From Letharia columbiana (Eukaryota; Ascomycota; Lecanoromycetes; Lecanorales; Parmeliaceae): a DNA stretch of 64,000 nt. Position numbers and translations under genes: made by a program. Location: the NCBI RefSeq assembly GCF_014066305.1, contig NW_023501079.1, positions 248,001-312,000 on the forward strand, read 5' to 3'. Position 1 is the stretch's first letter, and every line of letters begins with the position of its first letter. Below are positions 44,953 to 57,524 of this stretch, piece by piece. The notes under the pieces were generated by a model that was not told the DNA's origin, did not search any database, and saw nothing but the letters and a program-made list of their open reading frames with translations.

Positions 44953-47416
44953 TCACCTGAAGCGAGCGGTGCAGCGGCCCATGACTTCACCTTGGCAGAC
45001 GAGCTCGGCGTTGAATTCCGAGCCGTCGAGGGCGAGGAGGATGTCAAAGTAGACACCTGCAGTGTGTCGTTAGCGTCGGTGCCTACAGCCGAGAAGGAGA
45101 GCAACTAGTTTTGGGGACGACTTACGGTAGAAGGTTCCCTGTGGGGTGTCCATGCGCTCGAAATCTTTCTCGAGATTCTTGCGCGAGAGGTCTGATGTCA
45201 GGGTCACAACTTCCTTGATGCCTGCCAAAAAGTTAAACCATGCGTCCAGCGAGAGCAAACCAGGGGGGGAAGGCTCACGAGGATCCTTGGTGTATTCCGG
45301 ACAAACGTCCTCATCGCACGCATACAAAATATCCTCGTACATCAAGGTCGCCCCGGGCGCCACTTGTCTGAAGAAGCTGACCTTCACTGGCTCTCCGATC
45401 TTGACCCTCTGTCCCTTCTGCACGAAGATCTGCCGCGTATACTTGCATCGATCTTTGCCGTCCAAACTTGGTACACGGTATTGTTCAGGGTGATGGCCCT
45501 CTTTGAAAGGTTGCAGGGTGGCCATGAGATAGTGGCGGCGAGCTACACGGGAAGTGATGACGCGCTCGGTGATACCGGCTGTGACGGCGCCTTTGACGAT
45601 AGCAGCGACTGAGTCCATAGGGCGGACGACCTTGGCTTGGAATTGTGGGGGTACGTGGAGTTTGATTTGTTGGAAGAGGTATTCGGAAGCACCGAAGCCG
45701 CCGACGACAAGGACGTTCTAAAGGAGACAGATTTAGTACAGATTTGGCAACGAGGGGTGTACAGAGAGAGCTTACTTGGAGTATTCTGTTCTGGGCTTGA
45801 ATCGCGATGATTTGGTTGCGGACCAACTCCAATATGCGGTTGACAACGGGCTCAAAACATTGCAGGATCTCCTCGTTTGTAAATGTCATGTAGCCTTCTT
45901 CGATACCGGCTTCTGGGAATTCGGCTTCGATTCCAACATCAACAGCCCATTTTTGACCATTGTTGCGGAAGTCTGCTTTTATTCTGTTTTCAAAGTCCAT
46001 AATACACTTCGCGTAGACCTTGCCGGCAGTCTTCGATCCGTCTGGCAACTTCATCTTACGAATTTTTGCTCGGAGGATGTTGCTGAAGTTTCGGTTTAGT
46101 GCTGTTGATCCGCACGAGTCTCCAGACCCAGCTGTACATTCTGCGACTGTAAAAGGCGTCTCTTCCTCTACCTCGTAAGCGATCAAGTCCACGGTGCCTC
46201 CTCCGCAATCAACGATGAGGACAGCATCTCTTATCTTCAGGTTAAGAAGGCCAGTCTTTGAACAGAACATCGCAGCCGCCTCCGGTTCTGTAATCAGAGT
46301 GAGCCTATTGTCGTTCTCATCCCGCAGGAAGCCAGCTTGTATGGCAGCAGCACGAGTCGCAGCCTTGCCGGCATCGTTCCAGATAGCAGGGACAGTAAGG
46401 AAATATCGGATGTTGCGTTCTTCTCTGTTGAACACTTCGCCCAGGGTCTTTTGTAGTTGGTTTCGCATGGCCTGCCGTAATTTAAAGAGATAATCTGCCG
46501 CAACATCGATCTCTGACTTTCCGGGGGGAAGAGGTGGGAGGTTGATGGGATCGATGTAGGTATTCCCGGAAAGCATAAGCTGTAGCTTGAACCATTCCAC
46601 CTTTTGCACACCTGGTTTTGGGTATCCAGTAGGAGCAAGCGCATCAGCTATATCTGGGCCCCAGCCAACGACTTTTTGGTATTGATCATAGTACAGCACC
46701 GTCGGTATCTGCATCTGTCAGCGCGGAATGGAGCTGACTGTTCGGCGTTGAATCATACCTTTTGTTTGGTCTGATTGCCCGCACCAGGCCATTCTGTGAT
46801 GATGTCTTCTTTCGCCTCTGTATTAGTCGCAAACGCAAACGCGACGCCGGAAAAGGTGGTGCCCTAAAAAGAGTCAGATGAGAGCGGAGGGCCAACTCAA
46901 GGCTGGAATGCGTACAAAATCGATGCCAACGATGAGTTGCGCCTTGCTTCTTCCCGCACCTTCGACCTCGACCGCTTGTCCTCGACCGCCATACTGGCCC
47001 AGAGTAGGTTGAGGCGCACCCATGCCCTGGCCTTGACCGTACCCACCTCCATATCCTGGTGGTTGCGGAGTGCCTCCTAAGGCTGGATGGCCCTGCGGGT
47101 ACGCCCCTGTATTGATGGGAGGTGGATGATGGGCGACCTGCTGTTGAGGAGGCATAGGACTTTGCGCTCTGGGAGCGTTGGGATTGTATGTATAACTCGG
47201 AGGGCGGCCAAGCCCGGTCTGGGCGGGATTCATGGGGAGACTGGCGGTTGAAGAAGTGCTGCCTGGGGGTGTATGAGCAACCAGGCCGTTAGTGGCTGTG
47301 GGAGCAAGGGTGGTTGTGCTCGGCTGTTGAGGGAGAGAAACGTTTCCGGTTCTAGAAGTTGTGCGCTTGGAACCAAAGCCGCCAAAATTTTTGAATCGTG
47401 AATTCATCAAGTCCAT
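44953..47416 (-). CDS. Hsp70-family ATPase, HSPA12-like, with disordered N-terminal extension
   Basis: Actin-fold ATPase related to Hsp70 but of the divergent HSPA12/fungal Hsp70-like group, which lacks a canonical substrate-binding lid (family knowledge). Six exons on the minus strand: 46916-47416, 46759-46863, 45776-46708, 45279-45717, 45126-45221, 44953-45056; 725 residues from the ATG at 47416 (47407 also possible). Residues 1-160 are Pro/Gln/Gly-rich (PPQQQVAHHPPPINTG, GGGYGQGQGMGAPQPT). Phosphate-1 loop LIVGIDFGTTFSGVAFAF spans the first intron. VPAIWNDAGKAATRAAA, LITEPEAAAM, AVLIVDCGGGTVDLIAYEV and the adenosine loop NVLVVGGFGASEYLF are all intact. No frame lesions. Confidence 0.9.
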
Positions 47417-50400
47417 ACAATGAAGAAAAAGAAAAAGAAGAAGAAGAAGAATGATGTGAGAGTGATGTGAGGCAATTGGAGAGCAGGTTGCAAACAAATA
47501 GAAGGCACAGTCAGATCTTTGGGGGGGGGTAAGGTAGTTCAAGTAGTTGGTACCTTTTTAGTGCAAAGAAGGCTGAAGTGGGATGAGATTTGGGGCTGTT
47601 CTTTAGAGCGAAGGAGAAGAGCGGGAGCAAGATGATTAAAATGCACAAAATCTAAGGTATCTTAGTTGACGGCTCACTAGCGCCATACCCAGGCCGCTAG
47701 GTTGTAGGCGGTGCTTCCTGGAACGTGGAACGTGGAACGCTGTTACTCTAATAGCAACCCCCAGTAGGCGGAGCTGTTGGAACTTGGCATCGGGATCGCG
47801 TTAGCATCTGCCTTGCTATGACTGCGAGACAGGATTGGAAGCTCTCATTATTATCATCGTTGTGTTGGAGATCTTCACGACGGAATCCTGTAAAGAGTTC
47901 TAGCCTTCAATCCTACACTGTACTCCGCAGGTGTCTTGTTGACATTACAGTGTGGGGGATAAGGCAGGCATCAAGTCATGATTACATTTCATCTTCATCA
48001 CCTTTTAACTGATATCCTCTATTGTCAGATCAGCCGCTGAATTGATTTGATCAACGACATTTCACCGAGGAATTGGAAAGACTTCTCCTTTGATGTGCCA
48101 TATCTGGTGTTGATGCTTGCGCCAAGTGAATGAATTCTATAAACGAATTGAGACAAGTGCGCGTACCATAATGCCATGCTCGAGACAACGCCGCTGCATT
48201 GACAGACCTTTTGATCCTGGCAGATTGATATTTCTTCGATTCTTGGATACCTAGGCTGTGTCTACAAATGAATCGGCCATGGCAGGACTGCAGCCACCAG
48301 TGGTATCTACATACCGATACTCACCTCTCAAAGATAAAGCTAGGCTTATCAGACTTTGAATTCTACTGCCTAGGATAGATCAGCACAATTTACGAAGAGT
48401 CATCAGCACTTTTGGGTTGACAGAGGGAAACGAGTCGGTATACGAAGCTCTCTCTTACACAGGGAGATCAACGAGATGATGCCATCTACTAGCCGTACCT
48501 GGGGGTACCGAAGAAGAAATGTCATGGTCATGGGAAACAATAATGCCTAACTCTTTCCAAGAAATGTTTACAGTCCCAAGGTAAGTTTCTGCAAGACCAA
48601 TGGCCTTCAATTTCTTTACATTTCTTTACAATGCTGATATCTCAACAACGAATCAAGTCCGGAAGAGACGTAGCCTGCGTTGGAAACCTCGAGAAGTGAG
48701 TGGCGGCCTACTACTCTACTCCTGTTAACGATTTACCGCTTTGCTGACACCACGGCTCAAACCCTCCAGTAAATTCGTATCGAAACAATGTCACACTAAA
48801 CGAGCTGAATGAGCAATAGTATCTACAGTGGGTCTCCATATTGAAGACGTTGTATGTACTTGATGACTAAATCAATCCAGGCCTGGAAGTTCTTGCTTTC
48901 ATTCCCCTGTCCCAGCACGCGGCATGACTTAAAAGTAAGTCACGCCCTTGGGTACCTTACTCGTACAGTGACTAAGCCCTACGGTAGTGCGGCTTCAACG
49001 ATTCATGTGCTTACTTGGCTGATTCTCTACACCGAGGTGATCTTCATTTCTCCAAGTAAAACCGGGTGACCAATTGGACGATTTCCTTTATATCTTTAAC
49101 CATGCCCTTGCTGCTGCGAGAGACTCGGCCCCCTTGTCGCTGTCAATCGAAATTCCGAAGAGCCATGTCATTGACATAGCACTCACATCAAAGCAGTCTC
49201 CGGAGTAAATAGCCCAAGCAGGACGACCCAGGAGCCTAGCATGCTCCGCGTGTAAGCAGCGTTAGATCAAGGTAAATGAGTGCACTTGGTCGGTTGACGC
49301 TTGCCATTGTCACTGGTGACTAACATGGCTGAAGTGCGATCTTGCCAGTCCAGCTTGCTCACAGTGCATGAAATCCAAATGGACCTACCCAGGCTACGCT
49401 TCTCCTAAGCTCGGATTCTGGGACGAAATCGTGGGCAATCAGTCAGCGACATGGACCCGCTACTACCCGTGCAGGCGGACCCGGTGCAGTCTCAGATGTG
49501 GCTCGACACCTGGCCCACTTCAACCAGCAGCAAGCTTTTCTCAACATACACGTTTCGGATTCTCCATCGACTCGCCTGGCATCATTCCTGATAGCGCATC
49601 TCAGTCCAGAAAGCTATGGTAGCTATAACTTGGAATCTCTAAGCGGCCACTTTGTCGTCCACATTCCCTCTCGAATCGGCCATAACGCAAGCTTGATCGA
49701 GTACAGTCGATCCGATAGGACTGATAAAGAGACGAATCGGGGGCTTCGGCAGCGCGCTCACGAACTACACACAGATCTGGATCCGTCTTCCCTCGAACAT
49801 TTCTCGTTAGAGAGCCTGCAGCTGGAATGGTGTAGTTCGAACGCCGAGACATTAGCAAGGACATATGGCGTTATCGCTGCCACAAATTATGTGTGCATCC
49901 TTTCGGCAAATGTCATTCTCATAGATCGCCTTATTCAATGACGGGCGAGGTGCTCTTGCCTAACAAACAGCTTTCCACAGAAGAGTTTGCATTGAGAGAC
50001 TTTTTGCGTGCCAGCTACGCGTAGTGGAAGGCACCTTCTCCGGCCTTTGGACACAGTAAACACGCAGACATGATGTGGAGTGCGTCTTTTGAGTCTGTCG
50101 TGGACTGGGCTGCCAAGACATTTACGAGCAGATCGCACTTTTCCCGCCATGCAGTCATCTTCAAGTAGGTCGTTGCCTAATATATCGAGACCCAACCCGC
50201 ATCAGAAAGAGATCTAGCTGACCTCTATGTAGGATCATCCTCAAGATTCCATAACGTCGCGCCCCTGGGGGCGGATCCTCTTCCTGGCTCTGTCCAGGCC
50301 CAGCTGAACATCATAACGTGGACTATTCCAACGAGAAAGTTTCCATTTATTGTGGGACGCGGGTCACGACTTCGGGCAATATTAGAGAGCCCCTTTTACC

Positions 50401-51366
50401 TCCCTAGAAGAGGCATCACGCGATGGGGTCTCGAAATGCGGGAATCGTAAATAAATTGGGGATGCGAGTTAAAGTTAGGCTATGCGAAGCAGCCAGTCCG
50501 GTACGAGTAAGAGTAATTCTCATGCTACTCTACCGAGTACAGCCACAACTTTCACCGAACAGCTTCTTGTTCTTCATTCCATGTTCTCACCATCATGACC
50601 GGATACAAAATCTCCTTCCCTTTTAATGTCAAGGCTATTTCAGCCGCAATTTTTGAACACGAGTTCCTTCCCAGTGCTCTGATTAGAATATACAAAGGGC
50701 CAATGTAGCTGGTCAGTCTGTGCGGTTTATCCAATAGAGAGGCGAGTTACGCACGTGCTAACCAAGACTGACGCTTGAAACACTTTTGGGCGCTCGCTTC
50801 ACCGGTCTGTTGCGGAGGACACTTCGTACTATCCCGCCGCTGATGATTTGCATATACTAGAAAGACGGATACTCATGGCCTAGGGAGCCCGTATACATAT
50901 CCCTTCAGTATCAGAAAGCATCGCCAACCGGATGTCTCCACGCACCGTTGTTTTTCTCATCATCACCTCCTCATCCGGCTCTCCCACAAAATCGGCTAGA
51001 ATGTAGAAGACCACACCTAAGGACAGATCCATAACAAAAGCCTCGGCAGCTCGAACAAAAGGATGAACTTCGATCACGAATGTAATAGGTTTGCTGACCT
51101 CTGGATGGTGGGACGGCTTGCATAACAAAACGGTGGGGCAAAGCTGAGCACATTCTTTGTCCAACGGCGCACGGATATTATAATAAGCACTAGGGCTCGC
51201 TCGTATGCTCCAATCCTAGCTCTCATTGGTAGGATTCGATAAGATTCGCTGGGGGGTCTCGTTGAATGAGTATATATCAACACAGATTCCTCAATATTGA
51301 CTTCACATCAAAATTAAGCCACTGTCTCGTCTCCTTGAGAATTTTGTCGAAAACACCTCGTATATC
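47417..51366. other. Large gene-poor stretch
   Basis: Almost 4 kb with no recognised gene. A 147-codon frame at 49498-49941 (SLSGHFVVHIPSRIGHN) is open but lacks an ATG, and a 94-codon minus-strand frame at 50880-51164 (DLSLGVVFYILADFVGEPD) starts with ATG; both could be small or decayed genes. No tandem repeats or transposase motifs seen. Confidence 0.4.
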
Positions 51367-52049
51367 ATGTGCAACCTTTTTTATTTTAGTGCTATGCTTC
51401 TAGCAGTCACTGCAACCCCAGCTCATTCAGATTGAGACCCCCCTGTGGTTGACCTTGGATATGTCGTCCAGCGCGCGACTACTTTCAACGTAGGCTTCCT
51501 TTGCTCGGAGCTGCCAGTGATCTTTCTCCTGACAGATTTTGCGTTATGTAGCATACAAGTGGCGTCTACAATTTCTCAAATATCCGTTACGCTCAGCCAC
51601 CCATTGGGGAGCTTCGCTTCCAAGCTGCTCGAAGCCCCGAGACAAATCGCACCATCCAGACCGGAGCAGACGGTCACATCTGTTATCAAGCAATCCCAAA
51701 CTGGTTCAATTCAGTCCCGGCCATGACACCTCAGCTCTTGGGTGGGGAAGTTAACTCGACCTTCGTTCACGCGTCCGAGCATGCAGAACCCCTTTCATCT
51801 GCACACGTACCTCCTCCAATGCCTCAAGAATCCGAAGACTGCTTGTTCTTAGACGTCCATGTCCCCAAGAAACCCTTAAGTGACAGACATGACGGTGATG
51901 GTGCAGCGGTGATCGTTTGGATCCATGGCGGCGGACTGACCCTTGGGTGGAAGAATCAGAATTACGACCCAGCTGGGCTGTTGGCACAAAGTGTGCTTCA
52001 GCCGGCCTTTGAAGAGTACGGAAGCGATGGAACAGTGCAGACTTTTTGA
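51367..52049 (+). pseudogene. Truncated type-B carboxylesterase pseudogene
   Basis: The start at 51367 gives a signal-peptide-like MCNLFYFSAMLLAVTATPA, followed by a TGA at 51433-51435 where the mature chain should begin (HSD-stop-DPPVVDLGYVV). A probable intron at 51490-51551 leads to SGVYNFSNIRYAQPPIGELR, then TPQLLGGEVNSTF, ESEDCLFLDVHVPKK and the oxyanion-hole region VIVWIHGGGLTLGWKNQ. The frame then loses similarity after GLLAQS and stops at 52049. The nucleophile motif GESAGG, the acid and the catalytic His are all absent downstream. So roughly two thirds of the enzyme is missing and the remainder has a nonsense codon. Confidence 0.8.
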
Positions 52050-52705
52050 CGTCACGGAGTGGGGAAGAAGGTCGATCCGGCTTCGGCGGAGAGGTGCGAT
52101 TTTTGGTTCGAAAGCGCTTACAGGTGATCAGTCCTTGAGATTTCGAGAAAGCGTCAGAGCTGAAAGGGGGGTTGGGGCGGACGATGAGCGGGACTGAGTG
52201 AGGTATTGTGGTTGGAAACTTGGATGGTGGGAGTGTCTAGGAGTTGGGGAGTTGGCCAGATAGTGAGATGGATGTGGTGATGGATTCGTAACTATAGATG
52301 TTTGTGGGACAGTTGGATCTCAACCACGCACCATCATTCGGCTAACTCGTGGGTCCAAGAGGGCTAGGTAGCGTAGAGATGGGAGCGCGAGCTTCAGGTT
52401 GATCGCCCTCTGTGGCCTCAAGATGCCAGGATGGCCGAGTTGCGAGGATTTCAGACGTGTGCTTGGATCTGTAGGCTATGTTGGAAAAAGATGATCGAGG
52501 GTTGAGTTGGGTAGCGGTGTTGATGTATTGACAAGACAACGGTGGAAGTGTGGACGAATGACGGCTGGGGAACACGGGGCAGTAGTCTGGTTTCAGACGG
52601 CTTGTCACCTCGGATTGGGTGATGCGGTCGGGCTTTCGAAAAGCACGCTTCATGGCCAAAAGACATGGTTCATCAAATGTAGTGCGCGCTAACATCAGCT
52701 TTACA
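52050..52705. other. Intergenic
   Basis: G-rich sequence after the esterase fragment. No further esterase motifs or other gene recognised. Confidence 0.4.
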
Positions 52706-54176
52706 CTAGATTCTGGGTCTTTTCTTTGCAATCCAATGCGAGGTTCTGTAAACATTCTGTAGCATGCTCTCTGGATTTTGGATATACCCCACTCCACCAT
52801 TTCTAATTTCACGCTTCTCAATATCAAAGCCCATTTTCTCAACGAGTGTCAGCACTTCTTCGTCCGTCAACTCGAAAGCTCCCGGCTCTTCGATCCCGGT
52901 CTTTTCTCGCGGCCCTTCAGCCCTCTTTGAGTGACATTCCTCCGATGGTGCTCTGTCCGCAAAATGCCATAGCAAGGGCCCCAAATTGATCCATAATCCA
53001 CCATCTTGCAAGCAATTACGTATAGTCTCAATATATCTGATAAGATTCGGAGCCGTATCGATGAAAAATACCGTAACCACAGCATTGAACATATCCTTAT
53101 GTTCCTCGTCTCCATACAGAACTACGAAATCAGCAGCCGTCATACTCATCCGATCAGCAGCGTTCGCCGTCGTATGCCCGAAATCATCCTCAAGCGCACT
53201 GCCAGGATGCACATCCGGCACCTTTACCTTCTTCAACTGATGTTCCCTACTCACCACGTTGGAAAAGTCGAGCGCAAATGGATACAAATCGAACTGCTGT
53301 CCCTTGACTGTATGATTCAGCACCCAATTCGACGCAATAAGTTGATGGTAGGAAATCTCATTGCCCTCAACCGTGTATCCTCTTCGACAGAGTTCAAACA
53401 CTAGACGCCCCAAGCCTGCGCCGGGGACTAAGATCTTTACATCGTGCTTGGAAGGAGAATGCCAGAAAGCTCTGACGACGTCCTGGATCACAGGCTCATA
53501 GCAGGCTTTGCGTTCGGCGGCGCCTTCGTGCGACCAGTCGCGGTACAGTTGGCGGATCGTGGAGCGCGCTTTGTCGATGTCTGAAGGCTTGGCTGTGTTT
53601 CGCCAGTCGATCAGCCTCTGAGCCTCATTCTCGTCAGCGCTTCCGAAGCTAGAGGATGCGGGCGTCTCGAGACCAGTGGTAGACTTGAGGTCATCGACGC
53701 CGAAGGACAAGAGGGCTGTATTCATCATTTCGGAAGCGATTTCGGCGTTGGCATCGATAGCGTCATCGACGTGGTCGAAGACTGAGAGGAGGTTGAAGGG
53801 TGGGGCGGCGAGCATTTGCCACTGGGAGGTGGGTAGAGCGTAGAAATTTTGTCGGCGGCGGTGCGTCACATTGTAATGGGCTATCTTTCGGTATTGGCTG
53901 TGTAACATGGATGAGCTTGGTTGAAGGCAGGGTGACTTTTCTAGATAGCAAAAGTAACACGACACACGACCGAAACCAAGAACTTGTTCAGACATGACAT
54001 GATTAATGTAATGAAGATATACGAGAAAGCCACAAACGGATAAAATATTGAAGCAGCAGATACCCAAACCCTCTGTGGCGGCAATGGACTTACCGGAAGG
54101 AGTCGAGAGCAGCGAAAAGAACTCGTCGCTCTTCTGGGTCCGAAAATGGACTTGGTACTTCAGACTCATGAGCCAT
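52706..54176 (-). CDS. Carnosine N-methyltransferase family protein (N2227-like)
   Basis: SAM-dependent methyltransferase of the N2227/CARNMT1 family, which methylates histidine-containing dipeptides (family knowledge; yeast homologue YNL092W). Two exons on the minus strand: 54094-54176 and 52706-53897; 424 residues. The 196-bp intron is unusually long for this window. The N-terminus MAHESEVPSPFSDPEERRVL joins to QYRKIAHYNVTHRRRQNFYA, the family's hallmark. SAM motif I is VKILVPGAGLGRLVFELCRR. GYTVEGNEISYHQLIASNWV, QFDLYPFALDFSN, AVVTVFFIDTAPNLIRYIET and GGLWINLGPLLWHF follow in the normal order. No lesions. It shares a 220-bp intergenic region with the divergent PAC4-like gene. Confidence 0.94.
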
Positions 54177-54396
54177 GTTCAAATCAAATCCCATAACAGC
54201 TGCTTACAATAGACGAATGGAGAACGAGGAAGAGAGCGGAGAAGATCTAAGTAGCGATTTGCCCTCTTCAGAGCACTAATTTAGGGCGTAGGGCTGAGGG
54301 CCAAGGGCTGTTGACGACATGCCTTTACAGAACCCAAACAAAGGCGCCCCTTTAGAATGATTGACAGTGTCTAGCATATGATACCTGACGTCTGGC
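54177..54396. promoter_or_regulatory. Short divergent promoter region
   Basis: 220 bp separate the starts of the carnosine methyltransferase gene (minus) and the PAC4-like gene (plus), so both must be driven from here. No obvious TATA box; gagcactaatttagggcgta lies near the middle. Confidence 0.5.
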
Positions 54397-54957
54397 ATGC
54401 CCCTCATCATGTCCGCATCTTCAGATGCCCCATCCCTTCCGCAATCGCCGTCAGAACCAACAGCAACCGCCGCGACCTCGGCATCGCCTACGCTCCACTT
54501 CCAGCAGCTATCCGTCCCTCTTCCTCTCTCGCCGCACACGACCCTCCACGTACAGATCACACCCCTCCAGACATCCACAATGGTCTTCCTGACCACCACA
54601 GATCCATCCTCCAGTTCCTCCCTTAGTGCCCTCGGATCATTCGTCTACTCTATGCCCAACGTACCCTCGCCCTCTACCTACTTCCAAATCTCCCTCCCAA
54701 TTCGACAACGTGGCTGACATGGGCTGGCGTTCTAGCGATTACAACCCTCTGAGCCCCTCAGCACACCTCTCTATGCAGTCCCTGGAAGCATTGACTTCGC
54801 AACAAGAGTAGCTAAGATACTCGCGAGAAGAACGGGGTTGCCTGCATATGTGGGCTGTAGTGCTGTCTTTGGGAGCTCGGTCATTGAGGAGGAGATGGCG
54901 GCTGTGCGGGCTGCGGTCGAGGGTGTCATGGGGGTATTGGGTGAGGGCAAGCGGTGA
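54397..54957 (+). CDS. Proteasome assembly chaperone 4-like protein
   Basis: Small chaperone that with PAC3 helps build the 20S alpha ring (family knowledge). Two exons, 54397-54660 and 54736-54957, with a 75-bp intron; 161 residues from the first ATG, or 157 from the ATG at 54409. After a Ser/Pro-rich N-terminus come LHVQITPLQTSTMVFLTTTD, then a Ser run and LGSFVYSMPN, which splices to RLQPSEPLSTPLY. The end TRVAKILARRTGLPAYVGCS and SVIEEEMAAVRAAVEGVMGV fits the PAC4 fold. No lesions. Sequence similarity in this family is low, so the name rests on the pattern. Confidence 0.8.
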
Positions 54958-55713
54958 GCATTGACCGCGACTTGTCGTCCCAGAAAGCAGAGGGGGTGAT
55001 GGCAGGCACACCTGTTTGAATCAAAGGATCCAACGGCTCGAGAATTGAGCTAGAGGCTGCGGAAGCATTGGTGCGGCTTGAGTACCACCTTCAAGAGGAT
55101 CTGTCAATGGACGAGATCCGAGAGCGCCCAAACGAGATTTAACGCCTATGAGAAGTTGGAGCACACTCAAGCAAGACGAACAGAAGATGCCAAAAGTCCT
55201 CTGGAGAGGAGAAAATTGTGCTGCGAGATTGTGGTCGCGATTGTGCTCCGTTCCTGTGTTACCAAGTTTGGAAAACTGCGATTTAGCTGCCAGTAAATTG
55301 AGCTATGGACTTCGCAAGGTACCACCCGAGTGCGAGCTTAATACGGGTCACTATTACGGTCAGATGCTTATTTTGCGGCAATAAACTTGTGCTTCTGCTC
55401 TTTGTCACTTCTTCTCATTGGAAATATGTACAATGTTGATATACTTTGATTCGCGCCACCTTTCTTGCCCCTGCAGACAACATAGTCCTTTTTTGACCCT
55501 ATGAAAACGCACGCACTCCGGATTGTCTATGAGCAACACAAGGTAGTCTTCAAGGTTAAACGCTCCCCTTGTCATCCTTGCCGCTATCCTTCGTTGTCCC
55601 TCTGGGGGTGCGTTTTGGCTGCTTCTTTCTGCAAGACCTCGTTGCTTCGTCGGATCGGTCGCGCTCGATTCACTACTATCATCGAGGATCTCAGTCGGCA
55701 TTCTACTTGTCGC
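54958..55713. other. Intergenic
   Basis: Region between the 3' ends of the PAC4-like gene and the family-A gene. Short frames only; nothing recognised. Confidence 0.4.
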
Positions 55714-57524
55714 TTATCTTGTGCGAGGTTTTTTAGCCTTCGGATCAGCCTTGGGATTCTGAGGGGGCTCGTCGAGCTTTCGCTTCCCAAGCTGCTTGTC
55801 CGATGGTTGGGCCTTAGGTGGTGCTGGCTTTGGCTTCGTGGTTGTCGGCCCGGTCTCATCGTTTGCTGGCTTTGGCTTATGTGTTTTATCAGTGTCGGAA
55901 GACGCAGACCGTAGTAGCTTCGGAGCGGTCAGACCTCTCACGTATGGCAAAGCGCCGATGAAGCCTCAAGCACCTTCATCCTGTGCTTACCCAGACTCGT
56001 CATCATCTGCTACCTCTATCACCTCAGCAACATAGTACCGAGAGATACCGCCAGTCCATCTGCCCCTTGACCTCAGCCTCGGTGCCTCAACCGTGTTGCC
56101 TCTAGCCGCCCACAGGATTCTGAGCTGCTCTTGCAGCATGCTCCACTGAGAGAAATAATTATCTCCCAGATTCGTCTGCACGGGCTCTTGTCCAGTTAAA
56201 AATAAGAATTCCTGCACTGTGTTCGCAAGAGCACGTTGCAGTAGGGCTTCCTCTCGAGGATCTAGTGGCTGATCGTGGCGAGAGTCAAAGGGGTCTATGA
56301 GGCTGCTGGATTCGCTGCCTTCGTCGTCGGTATCATCTCCAGAGGCTGGGTCACGGATGTGAGTCTCTTGAACGGCTTCGTCACCATCTTTTTCGTCAGT
56401 CGAGCTGTCATCGTCTCCGCTAGCTGTTGCAACCGGATCCGAAGGCCCTGCATTTGCAGTCCCCAAGCTCGGTCTTGCAACGGTCCCGCCCGTTCCAGCC
56501 GTCCTCTTAATCTTGTCGATACGTTCTTTGCGAGAAGGAGCTTCGCTTATCTTGTCCTCGTTCAGCCCGAGCAAGGCGTAGTTCGCCTTTTGTTCAGAGG
56601 TTAGGTCTTGATCCGTGGCTAGATTTCTAGCTCTCTGCTCAGGTGTGCGGAGTGCGTCCATGAAAGTAGTTTGCCTGTCTCTGCCCTTCTTCGCGACCCA
56701 GCTGATAAGTCCGGCTCTAGTTCGGGCATTGCTCGCCCGCTTCGACAGAGCTCGCCTGTCAAACGTTGGGACCTTCCTCCCACCAGGCGCGTCTTTTGTC
56801 CACTCGCGTGCCTCGATATCAGACAAGGTGAGGCGGTCGTCGGACCTCATCCACGACTCTATTCTCAATCCCTCGACCTTGGAAGATATAGTCAGAGGGA
56901 TCCGGAAGTTTCGGATCGGGTTTCCTGCGTAATCGAGGACGACACGCCCTTTGTACTTCATCACTCCGATTTCATATGTTGGGTTAACCCAAGGGTTTGG
57001 GCGCTCCCAGAGAGTGATGTTGTTAGGCCAAAACCGCCGGTCGCCCATGTCCCATGCTATCTGGGTGCTCTCCACGGCGGTGATATCCATGGGATGGTTG
57101 CCAGTTTCCGGCTGCCCGTTGACTGCAATCTGGTCAGCCTGATTCTTCCAAGAGCTTCACAACAACAAACCGTATCTGAGGCCTCCCCTCATACTCCCCT
57201 TCCTCAACAACTTCTTCCACATCTCGTGGTGGTACACAGGCGTCTTCTCTTCGCCACCATCTTCGTCGTCGTCTTCATCCTCGCTGCTCGCGTCTTCAGC
57301 TGCGTTGTCGTCCGCTCCTGGTCCTCTGTTAGGGAACGGGGCCGCACTCTGGCTCCCTTGAGCGCTCGTCACTGCTTCCCCTGTTCAAGACAATGCGGTT
57401 AGCTACGGGTCATCGTTGATGTTGCCAAATTCGGTCCGGATCAAAACCTACCTGAAGCTCGTCGCGCGGCTCTGAGTGCGCGAGCAGCAGCGTTCGCCTG
57501 TGTTGAAGGCCCTGGTCCATCCAT
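55714..57524 (-). CDS. Uncharacterised paralogous family, copy A
   Basis: Four exons on the minus strand: 57452-57524, 57171-57380, 55991-57122, 55714-55936, giving 545 residues. The start at 57524 encodes MDGPGPSTQANAAARAL. Exon 2 is acidic (EDASSEDEDDDEDGGEE) and ends PVYHHEMWKKLL. The main exon has the conserved core PTYEIGVMKYKGRVVLDYAG, NPIRNFRIPLTISSKVEGLR, LTLSDIEAREW, TTFMDALRTPEQRARNLATD and QDLTSEQKANYALLG, then an acidic linker, and LTGQEPVQTN, FSQWSMLQEQ near the end. Exon 4 is a Lys/Pro-rich tail (GKRKLDEPPQNPKADPKAKK) that looks like a nuclear signal. Copy B is 2.4 kb upstream on the same strand. Function unknown; no known domain recognised. Confidence 0.75.

Noticed and set aside
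56671..57402. 243-codon plus-strand frame
   Set aside because: Antisense to exons of copy A, whose reading frame is supported by homology to copy B.
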